From the NCBI RefSeq assembly GCF_006539185.1, contig NZ_BJMN01000027.1, forward strand, positions 1 to 64,000: DNA of 64,000 nucleotides, given 5' to 3'. The DNA comes from Streptomyces gardneri (GTDB lineage Bacteria > Actinomycetota > Actinomycetes > Streptomycetales > Streptomycetaceae). Positions 44,781-52,874 of the stretch are shown here, in pieces. The position numbers were made by a program, and so were the translations under genes. The notes below the pieces were generated by a model. The model was given only the letters and a program-made list of their open reading frames with translations. It made no database searches and was not told the origin of the DNA. Every line of letters begins with the position of its first letter. Position 1 is the first letter of the stretch.

Positions 44781-45398
44781 GTGAGCAACAGGAGCAAGGG
44801 CTGGGGGATAGCCGTGGCCGCCTGCGTCGGGCTCTGGCTCGTCCAGAACGGCTCGCAGGACGTCACCCCGCCCGTACCGTCCGCCGCCCAGGCGTTCGCG
44901 GCCGGGCCGAGCGTGCACACCGACGCCGCCGCGGACCCGCTGCCGCCCTCGGCGCCCGTACGGCTCCGGATCCCCGAGACCGACGTGGACACCCCGATGA
45001 CACGGCTCGGCCTGGCGGCGGACGGCTCGCTCGACGTGCCGCCCGAGGGGGACCGCAATCTGGCCGGCTGGTACGGGGACGGCATCGCGCCCGGCGCCAA
45101 GGGCACGGCGATCGTCGCGGGTCACGTCGACAACGCCCAGGGGCCGGCCGTCTTCTACACGCTGGGCGCCCTGAAGAAGGGCCACCGGATCGAGGTGGAC
45201 CGGCAGGACGGCCGTACCGCCGTCTTCACGGTCGACGCGGTCGAGGTGTACGCGAACGAGGACTTCCCGGACAAGAAGGTGTACGGGGAGACGGACCGCG
45301 CCGAGATCCGGGTCATCACCTGCGGCGGCGGCTTCTCGAAGAAGAACGGCTACCAGGGGAACGTGGTCGCCTACGGCCACCTCATCGGGGTGAGGTGA
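44781..45398 (+). CDS. Class F-type sortase
   Basis: 205 aa. One N-terminal membrane segment (GIAVAACVGLWLVQNG), then the sortase barrel: LRIPETDVDTPMTRLGL, catalytic His in AIVAGHVDN, catalytic Cys in IRVITCGGGF, and a C-terminal YQGNVVAYGHLIG strand. TCGG after the Cys is typical of the actinobacterial class E/F group. It is a membrane transpeptidase outside the cell. It has a GTG start. It is adjacent to a secreted protein without LPxTG, and its substrate is unknown. Confidence 0.87.
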   Translation: MSNRSKGWGIAVAACVGLWLVQNGSQDVTPPVPSAAQAFAAGPSVHTDAAADPLPPSAPVRLRIPETDVDTPMTRLGLAADGSLDVPPEGDRNLAGWYGDGIAPGAKGTAIVAGHVDNAQGPAVFYTLGALKKGHRIEVDRQDGRTAVFTVDAVEVYANEDFPDKKVYGETDRAEIRVITCGGGFSKKNGYQGNVVAYGHLIGVR

Positions 45399-45408
45399 CG
45401 GACGTCCG

Positions 45409-46194
45409 TCACGCCCACTGGTCGAAGGCGAGCTTCGCGACCAGCGAGAAGACCACGACCAGCAGCACGCCGCGGACGAACTCGGCCCCCTTGCTCAGCG
45501 CCATCCGCGCCCCGACCATGCCGCCCACCAGGTTGAAGACGGCCATGACGGCCGCCAGCTGCCAGTACACGCTGCCCTGGTAGGCGAACATGGCGAGCGC
45601 GCCCGCGTTGGTGCAGACGTTGACGATCTTCGCGGTGGCGGAGGCGGTCACCAGGTCCAGGTGGAGCACGGCGGTCAGCGCGAGGACGAGGAAGGTGCCG
45701 GTGCCCGGCCCGAACAGGCCGTCGTAGAAGCCGATGCCGCCGCCGACGACCACGATCGCGGTCACGATCCGGGCCCGGGTCAGCGGCGCCCGCTCCGCCC
45801 CCTCGGCCTTCGCGCCGAAGGAGGGCCGCAGCATCACGAAGGCCGCCACGGCGACCAGCACCACCATGATCACCGGGCGCAGGACGTCACTGCTGATCCC
45901 GGCGGCGAAGAAGGCCCCGACCATGGAACCCGTGAGCGCCGCGAGCCCGATCCGTACCGCCGTCCGGACCTGGACGGGCGCCCTGCGGACGTAGGTGACG
46001 GCCGCCCCGGTGGTGCCCACGATCGCGACGGCCTTGTTGGTGCCGAGGATGTGCGCGGCCGGGGCGTGCGGCAGCCCGAGCAGGAGAGCGGGGAGCATGA
46101 GCAGTCCCCCGCCGCCCACCACGGCGTCGATCCAGCCCGCCACGAGCGCGGCGAGGCAGAGCAGGACGAGGGTGGTCAGCGTGATCTCGGGCAT
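45409..46194 (-). CDS. TauE/SafE family (TSUP) permease
   Basis: 261 aa with about eight hydrophobic segments. The N-terminal signature is LAALVAGWIDAVVGGGGLL, with the mirrored VVVGGGIGFYDGLFGPGTG in the second half, the inverted repeats of the DUF81/TSUP family. Members export or import sulfite, sulfonates or sulfolactate; the substrate here is unknown. ATG 46194. It lies downstream of the flavoprotein pair with about 40 bp before it. Confidence 0.88.
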   Translation of the reverse strand: MPEITLTTLVLLCLAALVAGWIDAVVGGGGLLMLPALLLGLPHAPAAHILGTNKAVAIVGTTGAAVTYVRRAPVQVRTAVRIGLAALTGSMVGAFFAAGISSDVLRPVIMVVLVAVAAFVMLRPSFGAKAEGAERAPLTRARIVTAIVVVGGGIGFYDGLFGPGTGTFLVLALTAVLHLDLVTASATAKIVNVCTNAGALAMFAYQGSVYWQLAAVMAVFNLVGGMVGARMALSKGAEFVRGVLLVVVFSLVAKLAFDQWA

Positions 46195-46231
46195 GGCCGA
46201 GAGCCTAGGGAGACGATCGTTGCCCCGTCCA

Positions 46232-46420
46232 TCAATCCTGTGATCGTTGAGCAAGCTCTGAGCTTGCGGCGCCCGGTTCGCGGTCGGGCGCGGGCGGGGC
46301 GGCCGGGGCGACGGCTGCCGTGAGCAGGGTCGCGGCGAGCGCCCCGACGCCGAGGAGTGCGGCGGCGAGACGGCGCCGGGCCTGCTCCAACGGAACGTGG
46401 GGCGCGCTGTGTCTAGCCAT
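46232..46420 (-). CDS. Small membrane or secreted protein
   Basis: 62 aa. It starts ARHSAPHVPLEQARRRL, then one hydrophobic segment (AAALLGVGALAATLLTAAV), then a Pro/Ala-rich tail. ATG 46420 overlaps the upstream flavoprotein stop, so coexpression is likely. No family recognised. Confidence 0.6.
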   Translation of the reverse strand: MARHSAPHVPLEQARRRLAAALLGVGALAATLLTAAVAPAAPPAPDREPGAASSELAQRSQD

Positions 46421-47858
46421 GGTCGAAGTCCTCGCTGTGGATGCGGGAGGCGGGCACCCCGGCCCGGCTCAGGGAGTCGGTCGCGGCCCGGGCCATCGCG
46501 GGCGGGCCGCACAGGTACACGTCGTGGGCGGTGAGGTCCGGTACGAGCTCGCGCAGGGCGAGCGGCGCGAGGGGGTCGAAGGAGCCGTCCGAGGGGCCGA
46601 GGAGGTAGTGGAGGGCGGCCTGCCGTTCACGGGCGATGGCCTCCAGCTCCTCGCGCAGGACGAGGCCGCCCGCGTCGGAGGCCCGGTAGAGGAGGGTGAT
46701 GTCGCCGGGGCCGCCGGGCAGGGTCTCGAAGAGGGCGCGCAGCGGGGTGATGCCGACCCCGCCCGCGAGCAGCAGGACCTTGCGGCGGGTGCGGCGGTGG
46801 GCGGTGAGCGCGCCGAACGGTCCTGAGGCGAGGACCCGTGTCCCGGGGCGGAGGCGCCGGATCCGGCGGGTGTGGTCGCCGAGCGCCTTGACGGTGATCC
46901 GCAGGGTGTCGTCGCGGACGGGCGCGGAGAGGGAGAAGGGCAGGGCCGTCGCCCAGAGCCCGCGCCGGAGGAAGCGCCAGCGGAAGAACTGGCCGGGTTC
47001 GGCGCGCAGCCGGGCCACTCCCCTGCCCTGGACGAGGACGGAGACGACGCCGGGGCCCTCGTCGCGGACCTCGGCGACCCGCAGCTCGTGCCGGAGGGCG
47101 GCGCGGACGGGGACGACGATCCGGTACCAGACGAGGAGGACGCCGACGGTCGCGTGGGCCATCGACCAGAGCCAGACGACGAGGAGGCTCCCGGCGACGT
47201 CGGGTCCCGCGAGCTGGTGGACGAAGCCGAGCGCGGCGGCGAGGAGGGCGCTCAGGTGGACGGCCCGCCAGGTCTCGTGCCGGACGCGGCGGCGGACGGC
47301 CCGGGCGGAGGTGACGCCGACGGCGACGAGGAGGGCGGTGCCGGCGGTGGCGGCGGCGATCGCCCCGTAGGAGAGGAGGTCCCCGGTGGCGGTGACGAGG
47401 TCGGTGTGGGTGTGCACCGCGTACCCGCAGAGCGCGAGGACGGCGTGGGCGCCGATGAGACCGAGGACGTACCGGCCGCCGCGCGAGTGCCAGCGGGCGA
47501 GCCGGTCGGCGCCGACCCCGTGCTCGACGGCCGGGACGCGGGCCATGAGCAGGAGGAGGACGAGGACGCCGTACCCGGCGAGGAGCCCGGTGAGGTGGGC
47601 GCCGGTCGCGAAGAAGGCGTCGAGGCGGGCGGAGGGCCGGGCCTGGAGGCCCCAGAGGAGCGCGACCGCTCCGGCGCCGGCGACGATCCCGGTCCGCAGC
47701 CGGTCGGGGGCGAGCCGCAGGGCGGGGACCGGGGCGGGGGCGCGGGCCGGGGCGGAGGCGGGGACGCGCGCGGACGTCGGCGGCACGGCGGCGGGAGCGG
47801 GGGCCGGCTGGCTGGGGAGCGGCACGTAGAGAGGGTGGTGGCTGGCCTCGGTGGTCAC
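46413..47858 (-). CDS. Ferric reductase-like membrane flavoprotein
   Basis: 481 aa. About six membrane helices (residues ~65-270) include paired His candidates for haem (RLARWHSRGGRY, GAHAVLALCG, VHLSALLAAA). A ferredoxin-reductase module follows: PFSLSAPVRD with RITVKALGDHT (FAD), and VLLLAGGVGITPLRALFETL plus VYLCGPPAMARA (NAD(P)H). This is the ferric reductase/NADPH oxidase-like class that carries electrons across the membrane. The Pro/Ala-rich N-terminus is unstructured. GTG 47858. It is divergent from the nirB operon, with 206 bp between. Confidence 0.82.
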   Translation of the reverse strand: MTTEASHHPLYVPLPSQPAPAPAAVPPTSARVPASAPARAPAPVPALRLAPDRLRTGIVAGAGAVALLWGLQARPSARLDAFFATGAHLTGLLAGYGVLVLLLLMARVPAVEHGVGADRLARWHSRGGRYVLGLIGAHAVLALCGYAVHTHTDLVTATGDLLSYGAIAAATAGTALLVAVGVTSARAVRRRVRHETWRAVHLSALLAAALGFVHQLAGPDVAGSLLVVWLWSMAHATVGVLLVWYRIVVPVRAALRHELRVAEVRDEGPGVVSVLVQGRGVARLRAEPGQFFRWRFLRRGLWATALPFSLSAPVRDDTLRITVKALGDHTRRIRRLRPGTRVLASGPFGALTAHRRTRRKVLLLAGGVGITPLRALFETLPGGPGDITLLYRASDAGGLVLREELEAIARERQAALHYLLGPSDGSFDPLAPLALRELVPDLTAHDVYLCGPPAMARAATDSLSRAGVPASRIHSEDFDHG

Positions 47859-47948
47859 ATCCGGCACCCTAGGTCCGCCCGTATACGGGAATCCGCGGCT
47901 CGGCCCCGTCCCCGGGATCCTTAAGGCGGGCTTGAGCCGAGGCTCACT

Positions 47949-47963
47949 GCGGGTTAATCCCGC
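47949..47963. promoter_or_regulatory. Palindrome between the flavoprotein gene and the nirB operon
   Basis: GCGGG-TTAAT-CCCGC, a perfect 5-bp-arm palindrome with an AT centre, lies about 100 bp from both divergent starts. It is a candidate operator; the regulator is not known. Confidence 0.3.
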
Positions 47964-48003
47964 CGGGCCCTCACAGCGCTCGGGACCGGGGGCGGAGATC
48001 AGC

Positions 48004-48041
48004 GTTCCGTACGGGAAACAGTCGGGATGCCGCCGGGTAAC
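48004..48041 (+). promoter_or_regulatory. GlnR-like box upstream of the nirB operon
   Basis: Four five-base sites spaced exactly six bases apart: GTTCC, GAAAC, GATGC, GTAAC (48004, 48015, 48026, 48037). GAAAC and GTAAC match the GlnR half-sites; the other two are weaker. It ends 23 bp before the ATG. Confidence 0.45.
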
Positions 48042-48064
48042 ACCGGCCGCGCACGCTTCCCGGT

Positions 48065-49273
48065 ATGAGTACACGGATCGTGGTGGTCGGGGGCGGAACG
48101 GCGGGCGCCCGGCTCGCCCAGCGCCTGCCCGTCACCCTCCTCGGCGAGGAGTCGCACGCCCCGTACAACCGGGTGCTGCTCGCCGACGTCCTCGCCGGGC
48201 GGTACGCCCCCGAGGTCATCGCCCTGCCCGGGGCCCAGGAGCCGGCACGGCTCGGGGTGCGGGCGGTGCGGATCGACCGGGCGGCGAGGACGGTGGAGTG
48301 CGCGGACGGCTCCCTCGTCGGCTACGACCGGCTGGTCCTGGCGACGGGCTCCAACCCGGTGCTGCCGCCGCTGCGCGGACTGCGCGGGGCGGCGCTGCCG
48401 GAGGGCGTCCACCCCTTCCGTACGCTCGACGACTGCCTGGAGCTGCGCTCCGTCGTCCGGCCCGGAGTGCGGGCGGTGGTCATCGGCGGCGGACTCCTCG
48501 GGGTCTCGGCGGCCCGGGCGCTCGCGGCGCTGGGCGCGGAGGTCGTCCTGACCCAGCAGGGCGAGCGCCTGATGGAACGCCAACTCGACGTCCAGGCCTC
48601 GGCCTTGCTGCGCGAGCACATGGAGTCCCTCGGTGTCGAGGTGCACACGGAGTGCCGGGTGAGCGGCCTGCGGCAGCGGGACGGGGCGGTGACGGCGGTC
48701 GAACTGGCCGACGGCTACGTCCTCGACGCCCAGGTCGTGGTCCTGGCCTGCGGGGTCCGGCCCCGCACGGCCCTGGCCCGGGAGGCGGGACTCGACGTCG
48801 GCCGGGGCGTCCTGGTCGACGACGAACTCCGCACCTCCGACCCCTTCATCCACGCGATCGGCGACTGCGCGGAGCACGCGGGGCGGGTGTACGGCCTGGC
48901 CGGACCGGCACTGGAACAGGCCGACGTCCTGGCGGACCTGCTGCGGTCGGAGACGACCGCGACGGACGCCCCGCTCCCCCGCTACACCGGCACCCGCGCC
49001 CTCACCCGTCTCACCCTCGGCGGCGCGCAGCCGCTCGATCTCGCCGCCTTCGGGGAGGCGACGGCCCGACCGGGCGACGACGTCGTCCAGTTGACCGACG
49101 CGACCCGAGGCGCCTACCGCAAGGTCGTCGTCCGCGGTGACCGGCTCGTCGGGGGCGTCCTCCTCGGCGATCTGGCCGCGGTCGGCGCGCTCGCCCGGGC
49201 CTGGGAGGGCGATGAAGCCCTCCCCGACGAGGCCCCCCTGCTGCACCTGCTCACCCACGACGGAGGCTCCTGA
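48065..49273 (+). CDS. NAD(P)H-dependent flavoprotein of the nitrite reductase cluster
   Basis: 402 aa. The FAD motif RIVVVGGGTAGARLAQRLPV, the NADH motif AVVIGGGLLGVSAARALA and the FAD box IHAIGDCAEHA are those of the NirB N-terminal module, but the protein lacks BFD-type cysteines and the sirohaem domain. It is most likely an electron-transfer partner for nitrate reductase (NasB/NasC-like) or for NirB. nirB starts 1 bp after its TGA. ATG 48065 has a weak ribosome site. Confidence 0.83.
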   Translation: MSTRIVVVGGGTAGARLAQRLPVTLLGEESHAPYNRVLLADVLAGRYAPEVIALPGAQEPARLGVRAVRIDRAARTVECADGSLVGYDRLVLATGSNPVLPPLRGLRGAALPEGVHPFRTLDDCLELRSVVRPGVRAVVIGGGLLGVSAARALAALGAEVVLTQQGERLMERQLDVQASALLREHMESLGVEVHTECRVSGLRQRDGAVTAVELADGYVLDAQVVVLACGVRPRTALAREAGLDVGRGVLVDDELRTSDPFIHAIGDCAEHAGRVYGLAGPALEQADVLADLLRSETTATDAPLPRYTGTRALTRLTLGGAQPLDLAAFGEATARPGDDVVQLTDATRGAYRKVVVRGDRLVGGVLLGDLAAVGALARAWEGDEALPDEAPLLHLLTHDGGS

Positions 49274-49274
49274 C

Positions 49275-51809
49275 ATGAGCGCTGACATGACGACCGCGTC
49301 CACCCCCACGATCGTCCTGGTCGGCCACGGAATGGTCGGCCAGCGTTTCCTGGAGGCGCTCGCCGACCGTGGCGTCACCGAGCGGGCCCGGATCGTGGTC
49401 CTCTGCGAGGAGCCGCGCCCGGCCTACGACCGCGTCCAGCTGACCTCGTACTTCTCCGGCAAGACCCCGGACGACCTGTCGATGGTCGAGGCCGGTTTCC
49501 TGGAGAAGCACGGCATCGAGCTGTACCTCGGCGACCCGGCGGAGTCGGTGGACCGGGCGGCCCGTACGGTCACCGCCCGCTCCGGGCAGGTCTTCGCGTA
49601 CGACACGCTCGTCCTCGCCACCGGCTCGTACCCCTTCGTCCCGCCGGTCCCCGGCAAGGACGCCCGCGGCTGCTTCGTCTACCGCACGATCGAGGACCTG
49701 CTCGCGATCGAGGAGTACGCGAAGACGGCGACGACCGGTGCGGTCGTCGGCGGCGGACTGCTCGGCCTGGAGGCGGCGGGCGCGCTCAAGGGGCTCGGCC
49801 TGGAGACCCACGTCGTGGAGTTCGCGCCGCGTCTGATGCCGGTGCAGGTCGACGAGGGCGGCGGCGCCGCCCTGCTCCGCACGATCGAGCGCATGGGCCT
49901 GAGCGTCCACGTCGGGACGGGTACGCAGGAGGTCGTGACGGCGGACGGCGCCGTGACCGGGATGAAGCTCTCGGACGGCTCCGAACTGGCCACGGACATG
50001 GTCGTGTTCTCCGCGGGCGTACGGCCCCGGGACCAGCTGGCCCGCGACTGCGGCCTGGACGTCGGCGAGCGCGGCGGCATCGCGGTCGACGAGCGGTGCC
50101 GTACGTCCGACCCGGCGGTCTTCGCGATCGGCGAGTGCGCGCTCGCCTCGGACGGCCGGGTCTACGGCCTGGTGGCGCCGGGCTACGAGATGGCGCAGAC
50201 GGTGGCGGCGACGATCGCCGACGAGGCCGGGGACGGCGCGGGCTTCACCGGCGCCGACATGTCGACCAAGCTGAAGCTCCTCGGTGTGGACGTGGCCTCC
50301 TTCGGCGACGCGCACGGCGCGACCGAGGGCTGCCTCGACGTCGTCTACTCCGACTCCCGCTCGGGCGTCTACAAGAAGCTGGTGATCGACGGCGAGGGCC
50401 GTCTCCTCGGCGGCGTCCTGGTCGGCGACGCCGAGCAGTACGGACTCCTCCGGCCGCTCACCGGCTCCGTACCGCCCGTCTCCGCCGAGCAGTTGGTGCT
50501 CCCGGCGGGCGCGGGTGCACCGGTGGCCCTCGGCCCCTCGGCACTGCCGGACGACGCGGTCATCTGCTCCTGCCACAACGTCACGAAGCACGCGATCGGC
50601 GAGTGCTCCTCGCTGGCCGAGGTGAAGAAGTGCACCAAGGCCGGTACGGGCTGCGGCAGTTGCGTGAAGGTGATCGAGAAGCTGCTGCCGGCCGCCACCG
50701 ACAAGGGCCTGTGCCGCGACTTCTCGTACACCCGCAGCGAGCTGTACGAGATCGCCCGCACGCTCCGGATCACCTCCTTCGCCGCGCTGCTCGACTCGCA
50801 CGGCCGGGACGAGGCGAAGGGCGGGGAGGGCTGCGAGGTCTGCAAGCCGACCGTCGGATCCATCCTGGCCTCCCTCAACAACGGCTACATCCTCGACGGC
50901 GAGCAGGCCTCCCTCCAGGACACCAACGACCACTTCCTCGCCAACATGCAGCGCAACGGCTCGTACTCGGTCGTGCCGCGCATCCCCGGCGGCGAGATCA
51001 CCCCGGACGGGCTGATCGTGATCGGCGAGGTGGCCAGGGACTTCGGGCTCTACACGAAGATCACGGGCGGCCAGCGGATCGACATGTTCGGCGCCCGGGT
51101 CGAGCAGCTGCCGGCGATCTGGACCCGGCTCGTCGACGCGGGCTTCGAGTCGGGACACGCCTACGGCAAGTCGCTGCGCACCGTGAAGTCCTGTGTGGGG
51201 CAGACCTGGTGCCGCTACGGCGTGCAGGACTCGGTGAAGATGGCGATCCAGCTGGAGCTGCGCTACCGGGGCCTGCGCTCCCCGCACAAGCTCAAGTCGG
51301 CGGTCTCGGGCTGCGCCCGTGAGTGCGCGGAGGCCCAGTCGAAGGACTTCGGGATCATCGCGACGGCGAACGGCTGGAACCTGTACGTCGGCGGGAACGG
51401 CGGTGCTACCCCGCGCCACGCGGACCTGCTCGCGCAGGACCTCTCGGACGCCGAACTCGTCCGCCTGATCGACCGGTTCCTGATGTTCTACATCCGGACG
51501 GCGGACCGTCTGGAGCGGACGTCGACCTGGCTGGAGCGCCTTGAGGGCGGGCTCGACCACCTCAAGGACGTGGTGGTGCACGACTCGCTCGGGCTCTGCG
51601 ACGAGCTGGAGGCCCTGATGGCGGCCCACGTCGCGGACTACCAGGACGAGTGGGCGCAGACGCTGGACGACCCGGACCGGCTGCGGCGCTTCGTCTCCTT
51701 CGTGAACGCGCCGGAGGCACCGGACCCGTCGGTCCGGTTCATGCCGGAGCGCGACCAGATCAAGCCCGATCTCACGTTCCTCACCCTGGAAGGGGTCACC
51801 TCCCGATGA
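49275..51809 (+). CDS. nirB: Nitrite reductase (NADH) large subunit
   Basis: 844 aa, full length. The N-terminal FAD/NADH reductase is TIVLVGHGMVGQRFLEALAD and AVVGGGLLGLEAAGAL. A BFD-like 2Fe-2S domain has CSCHNVTK and GTGCGSC. The C-terminal siroheme/4Fe-4S domain has CVGQTWC (C-x5-C) and GCAREC (C-x3-C). It reduces nitrite to ammonium in the cytoplasm. ATG 49275 follows GGAGG; nirD overlaps its stop (ATGA). NasA supplies its nitrite, and the chelatase at 30.3 kb may help with siroheme. Confidence 0.93.
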   Translation: MSADMTTASTPTIVLVGHGMVGQRFLEALADRGVTERARIVVLCEEPRPAYDRVQLTSYFSGKTPDDLSMVEAGFLEKHGIELYLGDPAESVDRAARTVTARSGQVFAYDTLVLATGSYPFVPPVPGKDARGCFVYRTIEDLLAIEEYAKTATTGAVVGGGLLGLEAAGALKGLGLETHVVEFAPRLMPVQVDEGGGAALLRTIERMGLSVHVGTGTQEVVTADGAVTGMKLSDGSELATDMVVFSAGVRPRDQLARDCGLDVGERGGIAVDERCRTSDPAVFAIGECALASDGRVYGLVAPGYEMAQTVAATIADEAGDGAGFTGADMSTKLKLLGVDVASFGDAHGATEGCLDVVYSDSRSGVYKKLVIDGEGRLLGGVLVGDAEQYGLLRPLTGSVPPVSAEQLVLPAGAGAPVALGPSALPDDAVICSCHNVTKHAIGECSSLAEVKKCTKAGTGCGSCVKVIEKLLPAATDKGLCRDFSYTRSELYEIARTLRITSFAALLDSHGRDEAKGGEGCEVCKPTVGSILASLNNGYILDGEQASLQDTNDHFLANMQRNGSYSVVPRIPGGEITPDGLIVIGEVARDFGLYTKITGGQRIDMFGARVEQLPAIWTRLVDAGFESGHAYGKSLRTVKSCVGQTWCRYGVQDSVKMAIQLELRYRGLRSPHKLKSAVSGCARECAEAQSKDFGIIATANGWNLYVGGNGGATPRHADLLAQDLSDAELVRLIDRFLMFYIRTADRLERTSTWLERLEGGLDHLKDVVVHDSLGLCDELEALMAAHVADYQDEWAQTLDDPDRLRRFVSFVNAPEAPDPSVRFMPERDQIKPDLTFLTLEGVTSR

Positions 51810-52165
51810 CGACGCTCACCTCGACGACGCTCACCACGACGATGCTCGAACTCTCCCCCTCCCCCGACTCCTGGATGACGGTCTGCGAGGAGTCCCGGCT
51901 GACCCCGGGCCGGGGCGTGGCGGCGCTGCTGCCGGACGGCCGGCAGGCGGCGGTCTTCCGGGACCGGGCGGGACGGATGTACGCGATCGACAACCGCGAC
52001 CCGTTCACCGGGGCGCAGGTGCTGTCCCGGGGGCTGATCGGCTCGGTGGACGGGCGGCCGTTCGTGGCCTCGCCGCTCCTGAAGCAGCGCTTCGACCTGG
52101 AGACGGGCCGCTGCCTGGACGACGACGAGGTCACGGTGGCGGTCTATCCGGTCCGGTCGATTTAA
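51806..52165 (+). CDS. nirD: Nitrite reductase (NADH) small subunit
   Basis: 119 aa with a Rieske-like fold but no CxH/CxxH cluster ligands, as usual for NirD: WMTVCEESRLTPGRGVAAL, YAIDNRDPFTGAQVL, FDLETGRCLDDDEVTVAVYP. The short Thr-rich N-terminus is variable. ATG 51806 overlaps the nirB stop by four bases. It completes the NirBD enzyme. Confidence 0.9.
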   Translation: MTTLTSTTLTTTMLELSPSPDSWMTVCEESRLTPGRGVAALLPDGRQAAVFRDRAGRMYAIDNRDPFTGAQVLSRGLIGSVDGRPFVASPLLKQRFDLETGRCLDDDEVTVAVYPVRSI

Positions 52166-52182
52166 CTTGACCGAGCGTTCCA
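52163..52182 (-). promoter_or_regulatory. TetR operator half of a pair
   Basis: On the minus strand TGGAACGCTCGGTCAAGTTA matches the site before the MFS gene at 15 of 20 positions (TGGAA-G-CGGTCAAGT). It lies 20 bp before the TetR start, consistent with autoregulation. Confidence 0.6.
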
Positions 52183-52202
52183 GATAGGCATACGTTCTCC
52201 CT

Positions 52203-52787
52203 GTGGCCAGGACCAAGGAATTCGATCCCGACGCCGCGCTCCAGGCCGCTCTCGACCTGTTCTGGGCGCGCGGCTACGAGGCGACGACGATGTCGGACCT
52301 CGTGGAGCACCTCGGTGTCGGCCGCGCCAGCATCTACGCGACCTTCGGGAACAAGCACGACCTGTACATGAAGGCGATGGACCGCTACCTGGAGACCCGC
52401 GACCCGGAGCTCGTCGAGGAGCTGTCCACGCCGGGCCCGGCCCTGCCGGCCGTGCGTGCGCTCGTCCGTCGCTTCGCCGCCGAGGCGGCGACGGAGGGCG
52501 AGCGGCTGAACGGCTGCTTCGTCACCAACTCGGCGGCGGAGCTGGCCCCGCACGACACGGCCGTCGCACGCCGGGTCGAGCTCAGCTGGGAGCAGGTCGA
52601 GACGCTCCTGTACGGGGCGCTCACCCGGGCCCGCGCCGGGGGCGAGCTCCCGGCGGACCGGGACCCGCGCGCCCTGGCCCGGATGCTGCTGGTCCTGCTC
52701 CAGGGGATCAGGGTGGTGGGCAAGGCCTCGACGGACCCGGGCAGGGTCCTGGACGCGGCGGAGCAGGCACTGGGACTGCTGGACTGA
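52203..52787 (+). CDS. TetR-family repressor
   Basis: 194 aa. The N-terminal HTH is ALDLFWARGYEATTMSDLVE, then HLGVGRASIYATFGNKHDL (recognition helix), the AcrR-like pattern. The C-terminal ligand-binding domain (VRRFAAEAATEGERLNGCFV) resembles a TetR_C type often paired with MFS and SDR genes. GTG 52203. It is followed in the same direction by an MFS exporter and an SDR, and matching operator sequences precede it and the MFS gene. Confidence 0.9.
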   Translation: MARTKEFDPDAALQAALDLFWARGYEATTMSDLVEHLGVGRASIYATFGNKHDLYMKAMDRYLETRDPELVEELSTPGPALPAVRALVRRFAAEAATEGERLNGCFVTNSAAELAPHDTAVARRVELSWEQVETLLYGALTRARAGGELPADRDPRALARMLLVLLQGIRVVGKASTDPGRVLDAAEQALGLLD

Positions 52788-52831
52788 GGAACGGGCGCCC
52801 GCAGGGGCGCCCTTTCTTCGGGGCTCATATT

Positions 52832-52851
52832 GGAATGTACGGTCAAGTACA
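52832..52851 (+). promoter_or_regulatory. TetR operator before the MFS gene
   Basis: TGGAATGTACGGTCAAGTAC with the palindrome TGTAC-ggtcaa-GTACA (52836-52851). It is the second copy of the motif at 52163-52182, 24 bp before the MFS start. Confidence 0.65.
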
Positions 52852-52874
52852 GCACGTCTCAGGGGGGACAAGTC

